A DNA stretch of 64,000 bases from positions 124,001-188,000 of the forward strand of contig CAZAMF010000003.1 in NCBI GenBank assembly GCA_964486295.1, written 5' to 3'. The position numbers and the translations under genes were made by a program. The notes below the pieces were generated by a model. It worked only from the letters and a program-made list of their open reading frames with translations. It did no database searches and was not told the origin of the DNA. This DNA is from CALBZG01 sp964486295 (lineage in GTDB: Bacteria > Bacillota > Clostridia > Peptostreptococcales > Anaerovoracaceae). This document shows positions 18,485 through 26,300 of the stretch, in pieces. Within the stretch, counting starts at the first letter, position 1. Each line of letters starts with the position of its first letter.

Positions 18485-18729
18485 TGTGGATAACCCCTTT
18501 GGAAGTTAATAACAAAACACCGAAAAACGTTTAAAATTAAGCACTTGAACAAAAAAATTTTTTCCACAGGCACCTTTGGATAAAATTGTATACAATCTCA
18601 AACACCATGTGGATAAATGCCGCCAACCCCTAATTTGAAGGCTTTTAGGGGTGTTGAAAATTCCCTTCGGGCATAAATAGGCGGTTTACATAAAATTCAG
18701 AAATGTAGGAAAACCCGGGCATTGGATAA
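18485..18729. other. DnaA-box cluster in a 480-bp intergenic region
   Basis: The gap 18314-18794 holds two perfect TGTGGATAA boxes (18485-18493 and 18608-18616). It also holds TTTTCCACA (18560-18568, one mismatch), TTTGGATAA (18575-18583, one mismatch) and ATTGGATAA (18721-18729, two mismatches). A further perfect box, TTATCCACA, is at 18093-18101 inside the neighbouring gene. The gap is AT-rich, with A/T runs at 18549-18563. It also contains an imperfect inverted repeat (CAACCCCTAA / TTAGGGGTGTTG, about 18624-18655). No dnaA, dnaN, recF, rpmH or parAB gene lies near it, so a regulatory DnaA-titration or -reactivation site is more likely than the main origin. Confidence 0.6.
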
Positions 18730-18794
18730 GACAGCCAAAGGGGCCTTCTATATAGATACTTTGAGCATTATTGTATGGAATAAGGAGAAAAACA

Positions 18795-20336
18795 ATGCTG
18801 AAGGAGAAAAGTGTATACAGGGAAGAACTCCCTGTAAATGTTCTTGTGACCAATATTCTGGATTATCCGATCCATTTCCACAATGACCTGGAAGTGGTTT
18901 ACATGCTGGGCGGAACGATCAGCATGAAAAACGGGTATTATACCTACATACTGAAACAGGGTGACATATTTATTTTGAATCCGCGTGAAATACACAGTTT
19001 CGAAAGCACCGGCGAAAAAAACATGGTCATGATGCTGCAGCTGGACACATCTTACTTCTCCAACTATTATGAAAGCCTGAAAAACAGTTTTTTCGTAACC
19101 GATATGGAAGATGATTCCGACGAAAGTCTGGAGGTCCTGCGCAATATCCTTGCGAAGATCATGATGGAAGTATTGCAAAAGGGTTACGGTTATGAAGCAA
19201 AGGTCATTGAATCTGCCCACAATCTGCTCACTTGCCTTTTTTCCGACTTTCAGTATTATCTCATGGAAGACGGCAAATTTGTAAACGGATCCAAGAATAA
19301 GGGGAACAAGATCCTGGCGGGAAGGCTGAGCCGCATTACGGATTATATGTATGACAACTATGCGAGAAAACTAACCCTCAATGAAATTGCGGACCGGGAA
19401 CATCTTTCTATTTATTATCTTTCTCATGTCATCAAGGAAGCGACCGGGCTATCGTTTCAGGAGCTTCTGAGCTTTATACGGGTTGAACAATCAGAGAAAC
19501 TGTTGCTGGGGACGAATAAGAAGATCGGCGCCATTGCAGATGAAACCGGTTTTTCTGCTGTGCGATATTATATCAAGCACTTTGAGACTTGGTTTGGCGT
19601 GCATCCTTTGGAATACAGAAGGAAATATACCGGCAAAGTTGCAAGCAGGGAAATTGTAGCCAAGTATGAAAGATCGGCTCCGTCAGAAATCGAAGCAGCC
19701 ATTCGCAGGCAGGTCAAAGGAGTCTACAACAATTACCTGGCCGGCAAGAGGGCAAAGCCGGTCATAGTGGATATCGATATTGTCGAAGCCCTGGGAGAGA
19801 ACTCGGTACCGAAGGGATTTCCGGAAGATTTCCTGGAATCGGATGTCATGAAACCCGCCGCGCGTCCGTACAATCTGCTTAAGTCCCTGAAAGAACGGAT
19901 TTTGGCAGCAGGAGAAAACTATATCGTTTCAACGGCAGCCAAGAACCCAAACGAAATCAACTCCATCAGTATATTGGTATATAATATCAATAAAGACCTG
20001 AAAAAGACATTATTGACTGCCACCGCAAAGGAAAATGCATTTGAAGCCATCAAGGCTTACGAAGAAGAACAGGAAGTCCTGATCCGATGCAGCGGGCTTA
20101 ATGGAGAATACAAAGTCAGCCGTTATAAAATGAACAGAGAATCGGCCATCACCGCTTATGAGGAGAGCCTTAAGACAGAAGGGCTTGCATCAAAACGACG
20201 CTCGATCATCAACAATTGGAGTACGTTGCCCGGCATCGAATTCGGTAAAACTGCTGTTACAGATACGTTAAGCCTCAGAAGTACATTAAAAGGATTGTCT
20301 GCAGAGCTGATTCTGGTAGATAAGCAAAATAGTTAA
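18795..20336 (+). CDS. AraC-family regulator with cupin sensor and unusual C-terminal domain
   Basis: This 513-residue protein has three parts. Residues 1-140 are an AraC-type cupin sensor (HFHNDLEVVYMLGG, ILNPREIHSFES). Residues about 180-280 are two helix-turn-helix motifs (LTLNEIADREHLSIYYLSHV and KIGAIADETGFSAVRYYIKHF). The last 200 residues resemble the C-terminal beta region of AraC-GH39 fusion proteins (ILAAGENYIVS, LNGEYKVSRYKMNRES), but the glycoside hydrolase barrel is missing. ATG 18795 after AAGGAGA is preferred to an in-frame codon at 18771. It probably responds to a sugar or metabolite. Possible targets are the following dehydrogenase gene or the nearby sugar genes. Confidence 0.8.
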   Translation: MLKEKSVYREELPVNVLVTNILDYPIHFHNDLEVVYMLGGTISMKNGYYTYILKQGDIFILNPREIHSFESTGEKNMVMMLQLDTSYFSNYYESLKNSFFVTDMEDDSDESLEVLRNILAKIMMEVLQKGYGYEAKVIESAHNLLTCLFSDFQYYLMEDGKFVNGSKNKGNKILAGRLSRITDYMYDNYARKLTLNEIADREHLSIYYLSHVIKEATGLSFQELLSFIRVEQSEKLLLGTNKKIGAIADETGFSAVRYYIKHFETWFGVHPLEYRRKYTGKVASREIVAKYERSAPSEIEAAIRRQVKGVYNNYLAGKRAKPVIVDIDIVEALGENSVPKGFPEDFLESDVMKPAARPYNLLKSLKERILAAGENYIVSTAAKNPNEINSISILVYNINKDLKKTLLTATAKENAFEAIKAYEEEQEVLIRCSGLNGEYKVSRYKMNRESAITAYEESLKTEGLASKRRSIINNWSTLPGIEFGKTAVTDTLSLRSTLKGLSAELILVDKQNS

Positions 20337-20464
20337 AATTTGGGAACAACGTTATAATTGCCAAATTATTCTGTCAGAAGTAGAATCAACATATGAGAAC
20401 AATTTAACAAAGCCAGAAGATGAAGTAGTATTCAGATCGACTTTAAAAGAGTGGAGGAATGATT

Positions 20465-21736
20465 ATGAAGTTACTGATTATCGGAGCTGGTGGTGTTGGC
20501 ACTTCTGCAGCCATGATCATAAAAAGGGCGAAAGAGCAAGGAGACTGGGCGGAAAAAGTAGTTATTTCAGACTATAACTATGAGAGAGCCCAGGAAGTTG
20601 CAAACCATATTTGCGGAGGCGGCAAATTCATACCGGAAAAAATTGACGCAAAAGATCCGAAAAGCATTACGGAAGTGATCCAAAAACATGGGATAACCTG
20701 GGTAATGAATGCGGTTGAGCCTGTTTTCAATGTCACGATCTTCGACACCTGCCTGGAAAACAAGGTGGGTTATCTGGATTGCGCCATGACGCTGTCCGAA
20801 CCGGATACTGAAAAACCTTTTGAAAAACCATATGTGAAACTGGGGGATTATCAGTTTGCCAGACAAGAGGAATGGGAAAAAGCCGGATGCATGGCTATCG
20901 TGGGGTCCGGTGTCGAACCCGGCATGGCAGATGTATTTGCCAGATTTGCAGACAAGCATCTGTTTGATACCATCGACGAGATCAATGTAAGGGATGGGGA
21001 CAATTATTCCGGAAGTGATAGTGATTTCGGATTTTCCGTATGGACAACCATTGAGGAATGCCTCAACGCTCCGGTGATCTGGGAGAAAGGAAAAGGCTGG
21101 TTCTGCACCGAAAACTTTTCCGAACCTGAAATATTCAACTTCCCGGGAGGCATCGGCCCGGTTGAAGTGGTCAATATCGAACATGAAGAGGTCATGCTGG
21201 TCCCAAGAGTCATCGACTGCAACAGAGTCACTTTTAAGTACGGCGTGCCGCGTGATTTCAGACAACTGCTCCTAAACCTTAGAAGAGTTGGAATGGATGA
21301 TAAGACCCGAAAAATCAAAATAGGGGACAAAGAAATCACGCCAAGGGATTTTCTGGTAAAAGTGGTGCCTTCCCCGGTCGAATCCACAATGAAGATGGAG
21401 GGAAGAGGCTGCGCCGGCGCCTGGATAACAGGAACCAAGGACGGCATGAGAAGGTCGGTATATCTCTATCAGGTGGCTGATTGTCAGGAATGCATCAAGA
21501 AGTTCACAACCAACTCGGTTGTCGCCCAGACGGCAGTTGCTCCGGTCATCATGATGGAGCTTGCGGCAAAAGGGATTTGGGATATGAAGGGTGTTCACGG
21601 ACCGGAAAGTTTCGATCCGGATCCTTTTGTAGAGAGACTGGCAAAATATGAATTCCCGGCAGCCATCAGGGAGATGGATTCGGAATATGCAGATGCCATG
21701 AACGCAAAGAAATTTATTGAACTGATAGAAGACTAA
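20465..21736 (+). CDS. Saccharopine dehydrogenase-like NAD(P) oxidoreductase
   Basis: This 423-residue protein has an N-terminal Rossmann fold (KLLIIGAGGVGTSAAMI) and the central/C-terminal saccharopine dehydrogenase domain (VGSGVEPGMADVFARF, GGIGPVEVVNIEHEE). The family includes saccharopine reductase, carboxynorspermidine dehydrogenase and lysine dehydrogenases, and the substrate cannot be fixed here. In a lysine-fermenting cell a role with lysine-derived or other amino-acid imines is attractive but unproven. The start is ATG 20465, placed 7 bases after GGAGG; an ATG at 20459 is too close to it. It follows the AraC gene by 128 bases and ends at a terminator. Confidence 0.82.
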   Translation: MKLLIIGAGGVGTSAAMIIKRAKEQGDWAEKVVISDYNYERAQEVANHICGGGKFIPEKIDAKDPKSITEVIQKHGITWVMNAVEPVFNVTIFDTCLENKVGYLDCAMTLSEPDTEKPFEKPYVKLGDYQFARQEEWEKAGCMAIVGSGVEPGMADVFARFADKHLFDTIDEINVRDGDNYSGSDSDFGFSVWTTIEECLNAPVIWEKGKGWFCTENFSEPEIFNFPGGIGPVEVVNIEHEEVMLVPRVIDCNRVTFKYGVPRDFRQLLLNLRRVGMDDKTRKIKIGDKEITPRDFLVKVVPSPVESTMKMEGRGCAGAWITGTKDGMRRSVYLYQVADCQECIKKFTTNSVVAQTAVAPVIMMELAAKGIWDMKGVHGPESFDPDPFVERLAKYEFPAAIREMDSEYADAMNAKKFIELIED

Positions 21737-21775
21737 CATAGTGATCAAATGATCTTTCAAATAGCAAATAATCGA

Positions 21776-21801
21776 AGAGGCCGCATATTGCAGCCTCTTT
21801 T
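21776..21801 (+). terminator. Intrinsic terminator between convergent genes
   Basis: AGAGGC (21776-21781) and GCCTCT (21793-21798) form a stem followed by TTT (21799-21801). It ends the saccharopine-dehydrogenase-like gene and lies just beyond the end of the opposing serine hydrolase gene. Confidence 0.65.
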
Positions 21802-21802
21802 G

Positions 21803-22894
21803 TTATATTCCTGTTAACATATCGAAAATTTGCTTGTTGATTTTTTTCACCGGGGCTCCCGTTAGATTTGAACAGACGGTTATAGAAAGCTCAAGCGCGG
21901 GGCAGACCCAAAAGCTGGCTCTGAAACCATCGTCGGTGCCCTCATGCCCATACAGAGTGTATCCGTTTTGTTTCCTGATGAACCAGGAAAGACCGATCTG
22001 CTCGCCGTTATTGGGTACTATTGCCAGGGGCTCCCAAGGATCATAGGATCCCAGCGCTTCTCTGATGACAGGCGACCTGCCGATCCACGCCGACCCCCAT
22101 TTTTTGATGTCCTCCAGATTTGTGGTCAATGTGGAACTCGGGCCGTGGGCCCGGTTATACGGGAAATATTTTTCAAGGACGATATGTTTATCCGGATCCT
22201 TTGAATGAGGCATCGCAACCCCTGCTGCTGCGAGAGACGAAAGGCTCAGGCTCCTGTCCGGGCTGCGCTCAAAAGTCAGCAATGTGGAATGATCCATCTG
22301 AAGGGGAACCAGGAAGTTTTGCCTGACATATTCCTCAAAATTGATCCCGCTGACCTCCGCCACCAGAACGCCCAGAAGTTCGTAAGCCATATTGCTGTAT
22401 CGAAAACCGCCTTCGCCGGGCTTCCAGAGCAGGCCACTATCCGTGACTTCCGGAGACATGCAATATCTCTTTAACGCACCTTCGTCGGTTTCAGGGCTGT
22501 CCCACCTATAATCCTTCACATCGTCAAGACCCGAAGTATGGCTCAGCAGATGCAGAATGGTAATTTCTTTATAAGTATTTCCGGTAGCTCTGTTAGTTGA
22601 AACAGAAAACCAGGGCAAGAAGGACACAAGCTTGTCGTCCAGCCCTAATTTGCCCTCTGAAACCAGCTTGAGAACCGAAATGCCTGTAAAAAGCTTTGTG
22701 ACCGACCCCATGTGGAAATAGTGGCTGCCGGATAGGGGCAGCTTTTCAGGATAATTCGAATAACCAAAGGCGCCGGTATAATCGAATCCATCCCCGCCTC
22801 TGATACCGGCAGAAAGACCCGGAAGATCGTAATAATAAAGGGCTTCCTCCAGAAAATGATTCAGTTGGTCAACGGCATTTTTTTGTGTACTCAT
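21803..22894 (-). CDS. Beta-lactamase-fold serine hydrolase (class C/esterase type)
   Basis: This 363-residue protein has the serine hydrolase motifs SVTK (Ser64-Lys67), YSN (about residue 167) and HEGTDDG near the C-terminus, which replaces KTG. It belongs to the beta-lactamase/D-alanyl-D-alanine carboxypeptidase/esterase (COG1680) group. No signal peptide is seen, so it is probably a cytosolic esterase, amidase or peptidase rather than a beta-lactamase. The ATG at 22894 overlaps by 4 bases the stop of the small membrane protein gene upstream, so the two are co-translated. Confidence 0.87.
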   Translation of the reverse strand: MSTQKNAVDQLNHFLEEALYYYDLPGLSAGIRGGDGFDYTGAFGYSNYPEKLPLSGSHYFHMGSVTKLFTGISVLKLVSEGKLGLDDKLVSFLPWFSVSTNRATGNTYKEITILHLLSHTSGLDDVKDYRWDSPETDEGALKRYCMSPEVTDSGLLWKPGEGGFRYSNMAYELLGVLVAEVSGINFEEYVRQNFLVPLQMDHSTLLTFERSPDRSLSLSSLAAAGVAMPHSKDPDKHIVLEKYFPYNRAHGPSSTLTTNLEDIKKWGSAWIGRSPVIREALGSYDPWEPLAIVPNNGEQIGLSWFIRKQNGYTLYGHEGTDDGFRASFWVCPALELSITVCSNLTGAPVKKINKQIFDMLTGI

Positions 22895-23178
22895 AGCAGA
22901 CCGATGTTATCGTCGTCAAAAAATTCTTCTCTCAGATCATTCTCCGATGAGGACTCATTATTATCACCGGCCATGAATTTGACATAGTCAGACATAACAC
23001 TAGCGCAGGTCAGTGCGCATAGCGCTCCGGCTGCCACCGCAGCCTTGCTTTTATTTTCTTTCGATACCGCAAGTCCGGCCAGCATACCGAAAGACATGGC
23101 GCATACCTTGATCACGCCGATATCCCAGCAATCCATGGTTTTCACATATTCATTGGACTTCTTGATTAAGTTTTTCAT
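22891..23178 (-). CDS. Small putative membrane protein, function unknown
   Basis: This is a 95-residue protein beginning MKNLIKKSNEYV. It has two hydrophobic stretches (CAMSFGMLAGLAV and AAVAAGALCALTCASVM) that could form a short membrane hairpin, and an acidic tail (SSSENDLREEFFDDDN). I do not recognise a characterised family; small DUF6110-like proteins look similar. The start is ATG 23178 after AAAGGAGTATTT, not the in-frame 23199. It is the first gene of a two-gene unit with the serine hydrolase, and is divergent from the large gene at 23365. Confidence 0.7.
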   Translation of the reverse strand: MKNLIKKSNEYVKTMDCWDIGVIKVCAMSFGMLAGLAVSKENKSKAAVAAGALCALTCASVMSDYVKFMAGDNNESSSENDLREEFFDDDNIGLL

Positions 23179-23210
23179 GTAAATACTCCTTTCCGTCATG
23201 CTGCAATATA

Positions 23211-23318
23211 TTAATTATGCATCATAAGATAAATACGAGAAGATTTCTTCCAAATATAGGGTATTATAACATATATCAATATCAACTTGAAACCATGATG
23301 AAAAAATTGCATAATTAA
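23211..23318. repeat. Separated 11-bp perfect inverted repeat in a divergent intergenic region
   Basis: TTAATTATGCA at 23211-23221 recurs as its exact reverse complement, TGCATAATTAA, at 23308-23318. The copies lie near the two divergent genes (23178 minus, 23365 plus), with centres 97 bases apart. Paired operator sites are possible. Confidence 0.5.
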
Positions 23319-23364
23319 CGCATATAACGGGCAGTATTCCAGTGAAACAAACGGAGGTATTTTT

Positions 23365-26300
23365 TTGCAGAAGAAAGCGCTGAATGAAAGCTATAAAATT
23401 TTTCTTGAAAGAATGACTGAAAAAACATTTTTAAAAAGGATTAAAATGACTAAAAAGTCTATGATCGCTTTGCTGTCAATGGATGATTGGAAGAGCAATC
23501 TTGCCGAGCTTCTGGTGGCAGACTCTTTCAGTTGCGCCAATGTTTTGCAGATTTCAAGAAAAACCTTGAACATGGTCAGCCCGGAACCTGAAGACGGCTG
23601 GCTTGAAAACATATACTATCACATCATAGGATTGCTTTTCCCGCATAGAGCGTCTTCGGAACCCGTTGAATTAAAAGGAGATTATGAAGTCGGCGGCCTT
23701 ATGCTTCTTCATATAATAAGGACGATATATAAGCTGCGAAAGGGAGACAAATCTTTCGACATCGAAAAAGATCTCAGAGTGCTCAAGGATGAGGAAATAT
23801 CGGGGTTGGGTGGCGAAGCAGAATATCGGAAGCTCAAGGCTATGCTGAAAAACTACTATATACATGAATTCATGCTGATCGGCACCGAGATAACACCTTT
23901 TAACACTCTCAGCCATATTGCCGGTGTCCATTACATCGCGATGCATGTGGCGACGCAACTGGCTTCCGCAAATGCTCCTGTGGACCTGTCTCTTGTTTCA
24001 GGCGCGGCTATATCCCATGACCTCGGGAAATACGGCTGCAAACCGGAAGAAGCAGACAGGACGCCATACCTGCATTATTATTATACAGACCAGTGCATGA
24101 GAAGCTTCGGCATGCCGATCATTGCACATATAGCGGCCAATCATTCCACTTGGGACCTCGAACTGGAGAATCTCTCCGTGGAGTCGCTCATTTTGATTTA
24201 CGCAGATTTCAGGGTCAAAAGCATCAGAGACGCCCAGGGGAATGAATTTACATTCTTCTATACATTAAAAGATGCTTTTCAGGTCATTCTTGACAAACTG
24301 GATAATGTAGATGATGCAAAAAGAGAAAGGTATATCAAAGTATATTCGAAGCTCAAGGATTTTGAGGAATATATGGAATCTTTGGGGGTCAACACAGAGC
24401 TTGACTCAGAAAAGCCGGAACGGCCGGCATTGAAGGATCCGGCCTTATTGAATCCTGAAGAAGTAATAGACACATTAAAACATCTGGCTATTGAGCATAA
24501 CATCAACCTGATGAGTAAGTTCAACAACGAGACCTTGTTCGGCAATCTTGTGGAAGCGGCAAGAAGTGAGAAGCAGTGGAAAAACATACGGGCTTATGTC
24601 AGCATCTTTGAGGAATATTCGACCTATATGACCCAGAAGCAGAAGCTTATGGTTCTTCATTTTCTTTATGAACTGCTCATGCATCGCGAGGGAGACATCA
24701 GAAGACAGGCAGCGTATGTTATGGGCGCCATGATCGCGGGCTACGATGAAGAATACCGAAAAGAACTACCGGCAGGCGCGTGGATCAGAAGTGATGATAT
24801 TACGGGCCTTGAGCTTTGGGATCTGTATCTGAAAGAGATCATATTCCCGGATTACAAGATAACCGATCAGCACAGGAGATGGATCGGGTACGCTCTCAGA
24901 AGTGTAATCAACTCTATTCTGAAGCAAAGCAGAAATGGAGAATTAATTAAATATATCAATATTCTGCTGAGATACTATGACGAAGCTGAAATCAATGACG
25001 GATCGGCATTTGTGCTGCTTGATTCCATATTATTTATTCCTTTCGAAATCTGCAGTTTAGAAGATAAAAAGAAGATTATGGAATTCGCCGCAAAGGTATC
25101 TGCCCGAAAGGTTACCGAAATCAAGATTTCGGCACTGCGCGCCGCTAAATATGCTGTCGAAGCAGACAATGATCCGCATCTTGTCAGGTATGCGGAGAAA
25201 ATTATTAGAAATTGCAAAAGCCTTAACGGAATCAGTGCGGTTTATCTGAAATACAAAATTCTGGAAGCCTCCTGCGATCGAACACCGGAGGCCGAACTAT
25301 ACAGGAAAACCCTGTATACCAGGGAAAACGGTATATCAGACATCTTCCTTGAAAACCTGAAGACTGACACGGCCTGGGTCATTAAAGCCGTAAACATCGA
25401 GCTCCTGCTGGACAGGCTTGAGCAGGGCATGGAAGAAGAGCTGCTGCATATCACCACGCATCTTTCCAATCTGCTGAAGGTCAGCGAAAGGGTTACCGTC
25501 CGGCATAGCGCCGGCAGAGCGCTATTATCCGTGATAAAACTTCTTCCGCTTGATCAGCGGAATGAAGTGGTTATCGAACTCACCAGGGGGCTGGAAATCG
25601 GCGAGTATCAATTCTCAAAATATATTCCCGAATATCTAGGGGAGCTCAGTCTGTTCCTGCATCCCAACGAACTGAATGAATTCATCAGCGAGCTGGAAAA
25701 ACAGACTGAAAGCACAAATGACAGGATCAGTTCTGTTGCGCTCGATACTGTGGGCGTGGTGGTAAGAAAATACGCGGATTATAAGACGCGATTTATTGAA
25801 AAAGACCAGGCTTATCAGGACCGGCTGGAGCGGCTGCTGGGGATTCTGCTGAGGGGGCTGGGAAACTATCATCAGGTTGTATGGCAGGAATCCTTTGAAG
25901 TGATCGGCCAGCACATTTTTGGCGATAAAGAACTTCCTCTGGAAGAAAAATGCAGGATATTTAAGCTGATTTACAAGAAAATGCTGACGCTGCTGGCGGA
26001 TCAGCAGGAAACAGAACTGGCATTTTTCAACAATTCAGCCTCCCTGAACAATATATATAGATTTATTAAGGACTATAACTTCAAGCACGGTGCGTTCGCC
26101 ATTGAGACTATGAAAAAAGCGGCCTTTTTCCCGGGCACCTTTGATCCGTTCTCGCTGAGCCATAAAGGTATTGTCGAGGAGATCAGGAAACACGGGTTTG
26201 AAGTTTACCTTGCGCTGGATGAGTTTTCATGGTCGAAAAAAACGCAACCTAGAATGATCAGACGGAAAATCATAACCATGTCCGTTGCAAATGAGGGGAA

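Noticed and set aside
18314..18794. Chromosomal replication origin
   Set aside because: The DnaA boxes are convincing, but no dnaA, dnaN, recF, gyrB, rpmH or parAB gene is near and gene orientation does not switch around the gap, so oriC is not claimed.
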